Shown here: one piece after another, positions 53,125 through 62,219 of the stretch | Layout: each line of letters starts with the position of its first letter | How positions within the stretch are numbered: position 1 is the first letter of the stretch | Assembly: GCA_963803575.1 (NCBI GenBank) | Contig: CAWDMW010000002.1 | Span: 1,612,001 to 1,676,000, forward strand | Direction of reading: 5' to 3' | DNA: 64,000 bases | Source of the DNA: CAWDMW01 sp963803575 | Lineage (GTDB): Bacteria; Pseudomonadota; Alphaproteobacteria; Rickettsiales; UBA998 | The notes under the pieces: model-generated | Told to the model about the DNA's origin: nothing | Databases searched by the model: none | What the model saw: the letters and a program-made list of their open reading frames with translations, nothing else | Position numbers and translations under genes: made by a program

Positions 53125-54399
53125 TCAGTTATCTGAATCGTGTATACCAAGTATGGCACCAGCAAGATAAAGTGATCCGGCTATAAATATGATCCCGCAT
53201 TTAGTATAGGTATGCGTAATATGGGTAATGGCACGTTCAATATGACTATGCGCTTCAGCCTCATAACCTAATTGATTAAGTGTTGCTTTTAATAGGGCGG
53301 CTTCGCAAGCATAGGGATCATTTGGAATGGTAACGGTATGAATGCTGTGTGCGTTCTGTGCCAGCATTTCACTTATTAGCGTATAATCTTTATCCTGACG
53401 TATTCCAAGCAGCAGATGGACAGGTAGCGATTGTTGCTTCATCCAGTATTGCAAGCTGTGAGCTGCGGCAATATTATGCCCGCCATCTACAATTATCTGG
53501 TGATGCGTATTCCATATCTGACTGTCCAATGGCTGCAACCGCCCATTCCATTGCGTATGGGCAATGCCGTGTGATAGCAACGGCGTATCATGCAAACCTA
53601 AAATATCTGCACACGCCAATGCTGTTGCAGCATTATCATATTGGTGTTGTCCGGCCAGACTGCTGGCGGGTGTTGTAACACTTAGCGTATCAGAATGATA
53701 GTCAAGGCGACCATCCTGACATGTGCTATAATTCCACTCTTTTCCCATACGATAAAGCGGCGCACCACGTTCCTCAGCCACCTGTTCAATAACCGTCATC
53801 GCTACTCTGTCCTGACGTCCTACAATACATGGTGTGTTAGGTTTAATGATAGCTGCTTTCTCACCCGCAATTTCAGCCAGAGTATTGCCTAAGAATGCCT
53901 GATGATCCATAGATATGGGTGTAATCACGGTGCAAGCAGGCTGCGTCACCACGTTGGTAGCATCCAGACGACCACCCATACCAACTTCCAGTAATGTATA
54001 ATCTGCTGCATGTTGCGAGAATAGCAAAAGTGCCAGCATTGTGGTTGATTCAAAATAGGTAAGCGGGCATGTATCTAGGGCAGATTTCATGCTCTCCAAC
54101 CCTTCAACCAGCATAGCGTCAGAGGCTTCATGATCTGCAACCACAAACCGCTCATTAAATCGAACCAGATGGGGGGAAGTATAACGATGCGCTTTATAAC
54201 CATGCGCTTTCATCAAACTGTGCAACGTTGCAATGGTGGATCCCTTACCATTCGTACCAGCGACATGCACAACAGGTGGCAGGTGATGTTGAGGATGACC
54301 AATGGAACGCAAAAAGGCATCCACCCGTTCTAACTGCATATCAATGACAGGCAGCGGATGTGACTCCAGTCGCTTCAGCCAGACGCTCATAGATTCCAT
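53125..54399 (-). CDS. folC: Folylpolyglutamate/dihydrofolate synthase
   Basis: 424 residues (ATG 54399; ATG 54390 also possible). The Mur-ligase-like P-loop VVHVAGTNGKGSTIATLHSLM, the HRYTSPHLVRFNER folate site and LLEVGMGGRLDATNVV are typical of FolC. It adds glutamate to dihydropteroate/folate. It follows hemA on the same strand with a 12-bp gap. Confidence 0.93.
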   Translation of the reverse strand: MESMSVWLKRLESHPLPVIDMQLERVDAFLRSIGHPQHHLPPVVHVAGTNGKGSTIATLHSLMKAHGYKAHRYTSPHLVRFNERFVVADHEASDAMLVEGLESMKSALDTCPLTYFESTTMLALLLFSQHAADYTLLEVGMGGRLDATNVVTQPACTVITPISMDHQAFLGNTLAEIAGEKAAIIKPNTPCIVGRQDRVAMTVIEQVAEERGAPLYRMGKEWNYSTCQDGRLDYHSDTLSVTTPASSLAGQHQYDNAATALACADILGLHDTPLLSHGIAHTQWNGRLQPLDSQIWNTHHQIIVDGGHNIAAAHSLQYWMKQQSLPVHLLLGIRQDKDYTLISEMLAQNAHSIHTVTIPNDPYACEAALLKATLNQLGYEAEAHSHIERAITHITHTYTKCGIIFIAGSLYLAGAILGIHDSDN

Positions 54400-54411
54400 G
54401 GCAGAAAAAAC

Positions 54412-55683
54412 CTAAGGAATGAGATGAAGCTGCATAAAGATTGTTTGCAATGCGCTGACAAGATCGTCCATCATGGATTCTGTATGGAAAGGTGTAGGCG
54501 TCAGGCGTAAACGCTCTGTGGTTTTAGGCACTGTAGGAAAATTAATGGGCTGAACATACATGTCGTAAGTATCGCGCAACATATCCGAGGCCTGTTTGCA
54601 TTTCACCGGATCTCCTACCATTACAGGCACAATATGCGTTGGCGTATCCATATAGGGAAGATTAGCTGCTTTGAGTTTTTCTTTCAGTAGTGCCGCCATC
54701 TGCTGATGAGATTCACGCAGTGAGTGATGCTGTATCAGGTAGCGTATGCTAGCTGATGCACCGGCAGCTTGAGCAGGCGTCATGGATGTGGTGAAAATAA
54801 AGCCAGGTGCATAGCTACGAATAGCATCTACCATTGCGTCAGATGCTGCAATGTAGCCACCCATAACACCAAACGCTTTCCCTAATGTCCCTTGAATAAT
54901 ATCAATACGATCCATGAGTCCTTCACGCTCGGCAACTCCAGCACCGCGCTTGCCGTATAATCCGACTGCATGTACTTCATCAAGGTAAGTGAGTGCCTGA
55001 AATTCTTCAGCCAAATCGCATATCGCACTTATGTCGCCTATATCACCATCCATAGAATACACAGACTCAAACGCAATAATTTTAGGGGTTTCCAACGGTA
55101 CGGCTTTCAGAAGCTCGCGCAAATGGTCTATATCGTTATGGCGAAACACATATTTTTTTGCTCCACTATGGCGTATTCCCTGAATCATAGACGCGTGATT
55201 GCAGGCATCAGAAAAAATCACGCAGTCTTTAAATAATGATCCAAGCGTAGAAAGAGTGGTTTCATTTGCCACATATCCTGACGAAAAGACTAAGGCGGAT
55301 TCTTTCCCATGTAACTCACATAATGTCTGTTCCAGTTGGGTAATAGCGCGGTGTGTCCCGGAAATGTTGCGCGTTCCCCCCGCGCCCGCACCCATTGTGT
55401 CCAATGCGTGATGCATGGCCTCCAGCACCAAAGGATGCTGTCCCATCCCCAGATAATCATTACTGCACCAGATAGTAATATCACGGCCAGTGGTATGACT
55501 TTTTGCCACAGGAAATTGGCCTACCATACGTTCAAGATCATTGAATTCCCGGTAACGTCCTTCACGTCTGAGTTTGTGAATCGCTTCACGAAACAGACGG
55601 TCATATTCTATGACAGTGTAATCATGAGAAGGAGCAATATGAGAAGGAGCAATGGAAGAACGGGAAATAGTCATAATAGGCAC
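54412..55683 (-). CDS. hemA: 5-aminolevulinate synthase (ALAS)
   Basis: 423 residues. PLP-dependent alpha-oxoamine synthase: WCSNDYLGMGQHPLVL, GAGAGGTRNISGTH, DEVHAVGLYGKRGAGVAER and the PLP lysine in IIQGTLGKAFGVMGGY. It makes 5-aminolevulinate from glycine and succinyl-CoA, the C4 heme route of Alphaproteobacteria. The N terminus has an odd IAPSHIAPSH repeat; the start may be 55683 or 55674. Confidence 0.94.
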   Translation of the reverse strand: MPIMTISRSSIAPSHIAPSHDYTVIEYDRLFREAIHKLRREGRYREFNDLERMVGQFPVAKSHTTGRDITIWCSNDYLGMGQHPLVLEAMHHALDTMGAGAGGTRNISGTHRAITQLEQTLCELHGKESALVFSSGYVANETTLSTLGSLFKDCVIFSDACNHASMIQGIRHSGAKKYVFRHNDIDHLRELLKAVPLETPKIIAFESVYSMDGDIGDISAICDLAEEFQALTYLDEVHAVGLYGKRGAGVAEREGLMDRIDIIQGTLGKAFGVMGGYIAASDAMVDAIRSYAPGFIFTTSMTPAQAAGASASIRYLIQHHSLRESHQQMAALLKEKLKAANLPYMDTPTHIVPVMVGDPVKCKQASDMLRDTYDMYVQPINFPTVPKTTERLRLTPTPFHTESMMDDLVSALQTIFMQLHLIP

Positions 55684-55720
55684 GTTTATATCAGTTATCT
55701 AATGGCATCGATAGCATTTT

Positions 55721-56734
55721 TTACGTGTGCGATGTTATCACCTTCGGCGAATAAATATGTCGCAACTGCATCATCACCAGCAATAATGCAACAAGCTGAT
55801 GGAAACTTGCCAGTGCAATATGCACAACGCTAAGCAAGGTAGCAATACCAAGCAGCACCTGTAACATTGCAGTGACCATCACCCATAAAGCGGAAGCATT
55901 TTTGTGTCGTACCCATTGCCATATAATAGCGGCCAGTACGATGAATGCATACCAACGATGAACAAATTGTACAGATGCGATATGTTCAGCGATATTGCGG
56001 TACCGTGGTTGCAATGCCCACATGTCGACAGGGATAATCTGACCATCCATTAACGGAAAGCTATTATAGATATAGCCTGCATCCAGACCCGCTACGAATG
56101 CACCAAACAGAATTTGTATCATAATCATAGCCAGCACACCCCACCCTAGTGAGCGGCTTACTCTGGCACGTTCAGGCGATTGTGCAAGCAGCAATGTCCA
56201 GTAGGCGTATCCAAAAATAGCAATAGCTAATAATAGATGAAACCCTAAACGATACGGGCTAACCCATGGCTGATCGACCAATCCACTTTTAACCATGTAC
56301 CAACCAACCACACCCTGCATACAGACCATCCCCAGCATAATCCATATACGTTTCAGATACGAGGTAGGAAGAGTGCGACGTACAGTGTAATAGATTGCCG
56401 CGCCCAGGAAAAACAAACCAATAGCGCGCCCAAGCAATCGATGCACATATTCCAGCCAAAAGATACGTTTGAAGTCCTGCACCTGCATGTAACTGTTCTT
56501 TTGCTGAAACTCCGGTGTCGCCTGATACGCGGTGAACTCTGCGTGCCACCCTGCGTCAGTCAGTGGTGGGAATACGCCACTCAGGAGCTTCCATTCCACA
56601 ATGGACAAACCGGACTCTGTCAAACGCGTTAACCCACCTACAGCGACCATCAGCACAATCAGCGCCAGCGCACAACGCAGCCATATAATAAAGCCAGCGG
56701 GAGCAGTTAGTATGCTTGTCATATATGTGGACAT
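55721..56734 (-). CDS. ctaA: Heme A synthase (COX15/CtaA)
   Basis: 337 residues, eight membrane helices. GGLTRLTESGLSIVEWKLLSGVFPPL, WLEYVHRLLGR, the LVDQPWVSPYRLGFHLLLA segment, VRFVHRW-like VQFVHRWYAFI and FHQLVALLL carry the heme-ligand His residues of COX15. It oxidises heme O to heme A. Divergent from the oxidase-like gene at 56813 and next to hemA. Confidence 0.93.
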   Translation of the reverse strand: MSTYMTSILTAPAGFIIWLRCALALIVLMVAVGGLTRLTESGLSIVEWKLLSGVFPPLTDAGWHAEFTAYQATPEFQQKNSYMQVQDFKRIFWLEYVHRLLGRAIGLFFLGAAIYYTVRRTLPTSYLKRIWIMLGMVCMQGVVGWYMVKSGLVDQPWVSPYRLGFHLLLAIAIFGYAYWTLLLAQSPERARVSRSLGWGVLAMIMIQILFGAFVAGLDAGYIYNSFPLMDGQIIPVDMWALQPRYRNIAEHIASVQFVHRWYAFIVLAAIIWQWVRHKNASALWVMVTAMLQVLLGIATLLSVVHIALASFHQLVALLLVMMQLRHIYSPKVITSHT

Positions 56735-56812
56735 CCTCTTACTATATGCGACTTCACTTATATGTCAGAATGGCTTGCTATTGCAAATGAAAATAGATAC
56801 ATACTTACGCCC

Positions 56813-58162
56813 ATGAAAGCACCTGATTCCATCACTCTGCGCCCTCCTCTGCATTGGCTGATTATTGGCATTATTGCACTTAGTATCTCTGGATTATTTT
56901 CCATTGTGTTGGCGGTAGCATGGCACCCGTCAGTGAAATCCGTTGAATTATTTGCCACATTGTTTCATCGTAGTCTAGTATCACATGTTAACCTGTCTAT
57001 CACCGTATGGTTTCTGTGTTGCCTGTTCATGATATGGGCATACCATCCCAACCCCACAACCCACAATATGACGTTACCTTACATGCAGCAAGGAGCAAAA
57101 TGGTTGATGGTTATCGCATCATTGCTCATGTCAGCTGCCAGTCTACACCCTGACGCTGTGGCAGTAATGAGTAATTATGTGCCTGTATTACAACATTCAT
57201 GGTTTTCCCTGTCTATTGGCTGTATGGTGTCAAGCATATTACTCATGATAGTTGATACTGCTTTATCACAAATAGGCAATAAAGATACATCTATCATTAG
57301 CACCCTCACCCGTACCAGTTTGGTTATGATGGTGTTAGCACTAGCTGCATTTGCCATGAGTGCCAGCGCATTGCGTGGATCAGGCTTATCCGGTGAAATC
57401 TATTATGAAATGCTCTTTTGGGGTGGCGGCCATGTAATGCAATTTATCTGGGCGCAATTACTGCTCTTTAGCTGGATTGCACTATTGAGCGCTATACACC
57501 CACGTCTTGTCATCCATCAGGGGTATCACTGGCTGTTTTATACAAACATGGTGGTTAGTGCTTGTAGCCTGCTCCCTTACGCTTTGTATGATGTAATAGA
57601 TCCGGCGTTTCGGCAGCTTTGCACCAGTGTGATGATCTGGGGTGGTGGCATCGCACCTATAGGGTTTATCGCACTCTATGTTGCCAACATCAGACACCAT
57701 CATATTGGTATTCCACTGAACACTGCACTGGGTTCAGCCATGTGGTGTTCACTTAGTCTGTTTGCTATTGGCGGGCTTTTCGCCTCAATGATTGATGGCA
57801 TTAATGTCAAGATACCCTCTCATTACCACGGGTCGTTGCTCGGCGTTACCGTTGCGCTCATGGGGTTGACATACCTGGTTCTGCAGCAACATGGTTATCG
57901 CTATATTCTTACATCAAAGCTGATCGTACCCCAGTTTGCTCTGCTTGGCGGTGGGCAGGTTTTGCATATTGTAGGGCTATTTTGGTCAGGTGGCTATGGC
58001 GTGCAACGTAAAAGCCCCGGCGCAGGTGGAGATGCCATGGAACAGGCTGATCTGGCATTGCGTGTTCAAAGCAGCGGAGGCGGTATCGCCATTATTGGTG
58101 GATTGCTCTTCATTGTCATCTGTATCAAAGCATGGAAAAAAGGTAAAAGTTCGCTTGCTTAG
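56813..58162 (+). CDS. Heme-copper oxidase subunit I-like membrane protein (cbb3-type related)
   Basis: 449 residues from ATG 56813 (MKAPDSITLRPPLHW; upstream ATG 56762 is less likely). About 12 helices. SHVNLSITVWFLCCLFMIW carries a helix-II-type heme His, FWGGGHVMQFIWAQLLLFSWIALL resembles the copper-B helix, and SHYHGSLLGVTVALMGL and QVLHIVGLFWSGGYGVQRK complete the pattern. No subunits II or III are beside it, so it may be a stand-alone oxidase-fold protein of the cbb3-type subunit I family. Confidence 0.7.
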   Translation: MKAPDSITLRPPLHWLIIGIIALSISGLFSIVLAVAWHPSVKSVELFATLFHRSLVSHVNLSITVWFLCCLFMIWAYHPNPTTHNMTLPYMQQGAKWLMVIASLLMSAASLHPDAVAVMSNYVPVLQHSWFSLSIGCMVSSILLMIVDTALSQIGNKDTSIISTLTRTSLVMMVLALAAFAMSASALRGSGLSGEIYYEMLFWGGGHVMQFIWAQLLLFSWIALLSAIHPRLVIHQGYHWLFYTNMVVSACSLLPYALYDVIDPAFRQLCTSVMIWGGGIAPIGFIALYVANIRHHHIGIPLNTALGSAMWCSLSLFAIGGLFASMIDGINVKIPSHYHGSLLGVTVALMGLTYLVLQQHGYRYILTSKLIVPQFALLGGGQVLHIVGLFWSGGYGVQRKSPGAGGDAMEQADLALRVQSSGGGIAIIGGLLFIVICIKAWKKGKSSLA

Positions 58163-58213
58163 CGGCCACTTCCCTAGTAGATTAAAGACGAATCAATGCA
58201 GGATTTTATACAT

Positions 58214-58732
58214 ATGAAATTACAACAGTTCTTTGCCATCGCCAGTGTAGGTATCTTCATCAGTGCGTGCGCGCCGCAACAGGGAGGACGTTACGGTAAC
58301 AACACCTTTGGGGGTAATGGCCTAAACGTTGATAAGAAAACCATCGGTACCATTGCCGGTGCTGCCGGTGGTGCTGCACTTGGCTCACAAATTGGTAAAG
58401 GCCGTGGGAACATTATTGCCGTTGCGTTAGGTACGCTGCTTGGTGCGGGACTTGGACAGGAAGTCGGAGCATCACTTGATCGTGGTGACATTGCTTACTA
58501 CAATAAAACATCACAAAAAGCGCTGGAAACCGGACAGCCGGGTCAGGTATTGCCGTGGAACAATCCACAAACCGGTGTTTCCGGCACAGTTACACCGTCT
58601 AACTATTATCAAACTGCACAGGGAAGATACTGCCGCGAATATACGCAAAGCATCAGTGTAGGTGGACAAGTATCGCAAGGATATGGTACAGCCTGTCGTC
58701 AGCCAGATGGCACATGGCAGATTGTTGAATAA
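58214..58732 (+). CDS. 17-kDa surface-antigen-like lipoprotein (glycine zipper)
   Basis: 172 residues from ATG 58214. A lipoprotein signal ends at ISACAP. The glycine zipper TIGTIAGAAGGAALGSQIGKGRGNIIAVALGTLLGAGLGQEVGASLDRGD and the C-terminal CREYTQSISVGGQVSQGYGTACRQPDGTWQIV are typical of the rickettsial 17-kDa antigen / outer membrane lipoprotein family. It is anchored in the outer membrane. Confidence 0.88.
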   Translation: MKLQQFFAIASVGIFISACAPQQGGRYGNNTFGGNGLNVDKKTIGTIAGAAGGAALGSQIGKGRGNIIAVALGTLLGAGLGQEVGASLDRGDIAYYNKTSQKALETGQPGQVLPWNNPQTGVSGTVTPSNYYQTAQGRYCREYTQSISVGGQVSQGYGTACRQPDGTWQIVE

Positions 58733-58759
58733 CACTCAGGACATAGGACACACATAATC

Positions 58760-59590
58760 ATGGAAACAAGCATACCAGCTGGAAACCTACTTAAAGGCAA
58801 AAAAGGGCTGGTTATGGGTCTGGCCAATGATAAGTCTATTGCCTGGGGTATTGCCAAAACAGCCGCATCTCACGGTGCTGATCTTGCTTTCAGCTATCAG
58901 GGCGAAGCACTTAAAAAGCGTGTACTACCGTTGGCAGAGTCTGTGGGATCGTCTCTGGTGCTTCCATGCGATGTGACTGACGATGCCAGTATGGATAAGC
59001 TGTTTGCCACAATTGAAAAAAAATGGGGTGAGCTGGACTTTCTGGTACATGCGATTGCTTTTTCACATAAAGATGAATTGAAAGGCGATTATGTGGATAC
59101 GTCATTGCCAAACTTTCTGACCAGTATGCATGTATCTTGTTACTCATTTACTGCACTGGCAAAACGTGCCTATCCGCTGATGAAAAACGGTGGCAGCATG
59201 ATTACACTCAGCTATATTGGCGCAGAACGCCATATGCCGCATTACAACGTGATGGGTGTCGCAAAAGCTGCGCTGGAAGCCAGTGTGCGCTACCTTGCGA
59301 TGGATATGGGTAAACATAATATTCGCGTCAATACCATCTCCGCAGGGCCTATTAAAACACTGGCTGCTTCTGGCATTGGTGATTTTCGCTATATTCTGAA
59401 ATGGAATGAACTGAATACGCCTATGCAACGTACTGTTACCATTGAAGAAGTAGGCGGCACTGCGCTGTATCTTCTCTCTGACTTAGGTCGTGGCACAACA
59501 GGCGAAGTGATTCATGTTGATAATGGGTATCATGTTGTCGGTATGAAAAACATTGAAGCCCCCGACATTGATAAGACCGCCAACGAATGA
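58760..59590 (+). CDS. fabI: Enoyl-[acyl-carrier-protein] reductase (NADH)
   Basis: 276 residues. GLANDKSIAWGIAKTAASHGADLAFSYQGEALKKRV is the FabI NADH-binding start. SYIGAERHMPHYNVMGVAKAALEASVRYLA holds the active-site Tyr and Lys. It completes fatty acid elongation. Overlaps aroC by 4 bp. Confidence 0.96.
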   Translation: METSIPAGNLLKGKKGLVMGLANDKSIAWGIAKTAASHGADLAFSYQGEALKKRVLPLAESVGSSLVLPCDVTDDASMDKLFATIEKKWGELDFLVHAIAFSHKDELKGDYVDTSLPNFLTSMHVSCYSFTALAKRAYPLMKNGGSMITLSYIGAERHMPHYNVMGVAKAALEASVRYLAMDMGKHNIRVNTISAGPIKTLAASGIGDFRYILKWNELNTPMQRTVTIEEVGGTALYLLSDLGRGTTGEVIHVDNGYHVVGMKNIEAPDIDKTANE

Positions 59591-60660
59591 CATGGAATAG
59601 CTTTGGACGCATATTTCGCGTTACCACATGGGGCGAAAGCCACGGTGTGGCGATTGGGTGCGTAGTTGATGGTACGCCCTCACGTATTGCGCTGCAGGAA
59701 GCAGACATCCAACATTATCTTGATATGCGAAAGCCCGCGCAATCTAAATTTGTGACGCAGCGTAAAGAAAGCGATACTGTCTCTATTCTGTCCGGTGTGT
59801 TTGAAGGGCAAACAACTGGCACATCTATTGGGTTGATGATTCACAATGAAGACCAGCGCTCGAAAGACTACGGGGATATTAAAGATCGTTTTCGCCCGGG
59901 TCATGCGGATTATACGTACCACGCAAAATACGGTATTCGCGACTATCGTGGTGGCGGGCGTTCCAGCGCAAGAGAAACGGCCATGCGGGTTGCAGCCGGT
60001 GCTATTGCACGCCGTATGATACCTGATATCCGCATACGTGGAGCCATGATACAAATTGGAGAACACCGCGTTGATCCACAAAACTGGGATTGGGATGAAG
60101 TTGGGCGTAATCCCTTTTGGTGTCCCGATGCAACCATGGTGCCTGTGTGGGAAGACTATCTGATGCGTATACGCAAAGAGGGTTCATCTGTGGGCGCAAT
60201 TATTGAAATACGTGCAGAACACGTGCCTGCCGGATGGGGCGCACCCATTTATGGCAAATTGGACGCTGATATTGCACAAAACCTGATGAGTATTAATGCT
60301 GTCAAGGGAGTGGAAATTGGTGAAGGCTTTACCGCCGCGACATTACGCGGTGAACAAAATGCTGACGAAATGGTAATGCGCGGTGGCGAACCTGCTTTTA
60401 CCAGCAACCATGCTGGCGGCATATTAGGCGGTATATCGACCGGCCAACTCATTATTGCCCGCTTTGCCGTAAAGCCTACCAGCTCTATGCTGCACCCGGT
60501 TTCCAGCATCACCACTAAAGGGGAACATGTTGATGTACAAACGAAAGGACGCCACGACCCTTGTGTGGGCATACGTGCTGTACCTGTTGGCGAAGCCATG
60601 ATGGCCTGCACGTTAGCCGATCATTATCTCTTAGCACGTGCCACGCAGTACAGCAATTAA
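59587..60660 (+). CDS. aroC: Chorismate synthase
   Basis: 357 residues. FGRIFRVTTWGESHGVAIGCVVDG, RPGHADYTYHAKYGIRDYRGGGRSSARETAMRVAAGA and ITTKGEHVDVQTKGRHDPCVGIRAVPVGEAM are the AroC signatures. It makes chorismate from EPSP using reduced FMN. It is co-transcribed with fabI. Confidence 0.96.
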   Translation: MTWNSFGRIFRVTTWGESHGVAIGCVVDGTPSRIALQEADIQHYLDMRKPAQSKFVTQRKESDTVSILSGVFEGQTTGTSIGLMIHNEDQRSKDYGDIKDRFRPGHADYTYHAKYGIRDYRGGGRSSARETAMRVAAGAIARRMIPDIRIRGAMIQIGEHRVDPQNWDWDEVGRNPFWCPDATMVPVWEDYLMRIRKEGSSVGAIIEIRAEHVPAGWGAPIYGKLDADIAQNLMSINAVKGVEIGEGFTAATLRGEQNADEMVMRGGEPAFTSNHAGGILGGISTGQLIIARFAVKPTSSMLHPVSSITTKGEHVDVQTKGRHDPCVGIRAVPVGEAMMACTLADHYLLARATQYSN

Positions 60661-61082
60661 TCTGCTGTTTCTTCCTCAACATCAAGTGTAATACATTCCT
60701 TCAGAGAAATATCATACTTAGGGTGTTGCAGCGATGTAAGCTCCGATTTAATGGCAAATAACCAACCTGCAAACAGAGGCATACCCATTGTTTCTTTCGA
60801 TGATCGCACAACTACTTTCGCTGTATGTTCAGGCACTACAACACTATCTTCCGTGTAGCACTGATGCTGTTCAATAATGATGGCATCATCAAAGCGGTAG
60901 GCTTCACCGTTACTGAGTGTGATTGTGCTGACATGGGTTGTGCGCTTATCCAGCATAAGAAGCGTTGCACCATCCTGTAGCGTGGAACCAGTCACCGCAA
61001 CCGCCATAGCAGGGAGCAGTGCAATTGCACAACTAACGGCTATGCATCGCAATAAGCTATGGCAGCGTAAAATCAGCATCAT
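60657..61082 (-). CDS. Secreted DUF2155 protein
   Basis: 141 residues from ATG 61082 (61079 also possible), inside the mlaD 3' end. A signal segment (CIAVSCAIALLPAMAVA) is followed by STLQDGATLLMLDKRTTHVSTITLSNGEAYRFDDAIIIEQHQC and FAGWLFAIKSELTSLQHPKYDISLKEC, the DUF2155 pattern. In Alphaproteobacteria it is commonly next to mlaD and the NDUFA12-like gene. Convergent with aroC. Confidence 0.85.
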   Translation of the reverse strand: MMLILRCHSLLRCIAVSCAIALLPAMAVAVTGSTLQDGATLLMLDKRTTHVSTITLSNGEAYRFDDAIIIEQHQCYTEDSVVVPEHTAKVVVRSSKETMGMPLFAGWLFAIKSELTSLQHPKYDISLKECITLDVEEETAD

Positions 61083-61566
61083 CTTCACCGTCTGAAGAAG
61101 CACCTGAGTCATCACTATCAACACCGCCACCACTAAACACAAATTTACCAAGCAATTGCTCCAGACTGATAGACGATTGGGTAAACTCGATCATATCCCC
61201 CTCTTCCATCATCATATCATCGCCACCCGGAGTAAGTGCAATAAATTTCCCTCCAAGTAAGCTCTCGCCGATAATGGATGCAGTTGTATCAATAGGTAGC
61301 TTCAATGTATCACGCAATTCCAAATGGACTTCTGCCTGATAGTTTTCATCGTTGAGCGACATAGATTGCACGGTACCAACCTTTACTCCGCCAATACGAA
61401 CATCACTTCCCTGACTGATACCCGTAATATCGTTAAATTGCGCTTTTACTGCGTAATAATTTTCGCTCACTGACATGCCGCTTTGTGCGTAAACAGTGAT
61501 AACAAAATACGCTGCCACTGCCAATACGACAGCTCCCATCAGTGTTTCAGAAAATGCGCGTGACAT
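61057..61566 (-). CDS. mlaD: MlaD-type lipid transport substrate-binding protein
   Basis: 169 residues. A single N-terminal membrane helix is followed by an MCE domain (YYAVKAQFNDITGISQGSDVRIGGVKVGTVQSMSL, DTTASIIGESLLGGKFIALTPGG). It is part of the Mla system that keeps outer membrane lipid asymmetry. The rest of the Mla ABC system is not in the window. Confidence 0.9.
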   Translation of the reverse strand: MSRAFSETLMGAVVLAVAAYFVITVYAQSGMSVSENYYAVKAQFNDITGISQGSDVRIGGVKVGTVQSMSLNDENYQAEVHLELRDTLKLPIDTTASIIGESLLGGKFIALTPGGDDMMMEEGDMIEFTQSSISLEQLLGKFVFSGGGVDSDDSGASSDGEDDADFTLP

Positions 61567-61572
61567 TAGATA

Positions 61573-61929
61573 CTAATTTCCCGGTGTCCAGGGTTGGTAA
61601 TCAGAGACAGAACTATCCCTTTTGGCAGAAGCTGAAAGCGATCCATCAGGACGGTAAGCATTTCTGGTTCCGGTCAGGTTGGGAATGTGTTCTTTCATCC
61701 ATCCGTAGCTAGGCATATTTAGCTCATCTGGCATCTGGTCGATCGTGTGATGAAGCCAACCATGCCATAAGGGAGGGATTTTGGAAGGCTCAGCCATGCC
61801 GTTATACATAACCCAGCGCTTCTGCCGACCGCTTTTAGCTTTCTTTTCCACAAAATAGCGATTGCCAAAAATATCTTTGCCAACGCATTTTCCTTTCAGT
61901 GTCGTGTGTAACCAGGTGCCAAAACTCAT
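61573..61929 (-). CDS. NADH:ubiquinone oxidoreductase accessory subunit NDUFA12-like
   Basis: 118 residues from ATG 61929. LHTTLKGKCVGKDIFGNRYFVEKKAKSGRQKRWVMYNGMAEPSKIPPLWHGWLHHTID is the B17.2/NDUFA12 pattern, restricted to Alphaproteobacteria and mitochondria. It acts in complex I. Six bases upstream of mlaD. Confidence 0.92.
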   Translation of the reverse strand: MSFGTWLHTTLKGKCVGKDIFGNRYFVEKKAKSGRQKRWVMYNGMAEPSKIPPLWHGWLHHTIDQMPDELNMPSYGWMKEHIPNLTGTRNAYRPDGSLSASAKRDSSVSDYQPWTPGN

Positions 61930-61985
61930 AACACTACTTATACCCTTACGTTGCCCCGGCTGCAATAAAATTCAACGAAAGGTGT

Positions 61986-62213
61986 CTAGCCATTGTTTGG
62001 CCAGTCTTCTGGTGGCAAATGAGGCTCAATACGTGCAATCACCATCTTCAAACCAACATAATCAGATAACGTAACTATTACTGCAACTAACGCTCCGGCC
62101 ACAACAGATTTAGTCAGCATGTAGGTAACCGCGCCCATCACACATGCGGTGACGATAGCAACAGCCATCAATTTTGGCATATGCTGTTTACGAAACAGGT
62201 TATTTGCGTTCAC
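61986..62213 (-). CDS. Small membrane protein, unknown
   Basis: 75 residues, two membrane helices (LMAVAIVTACVMGAVTYML, VVAGALVAVIVTLSDYVGLKMV) and a charged C terminus (RIEPHLPPEDWPNNG). Seven bases downstream of rpoD on the same strand. No family recognised. Confidence 0.65.
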   Translation of the reverse strand: MNANNLFRKQHMPKLMAVAIVTACVMGAVTYMLTKSVVAGALVAVIVTLSDYVGLKMVIARIEPHLPPEDWPNNG

Positions 62214-62219
62214 GTTTGA

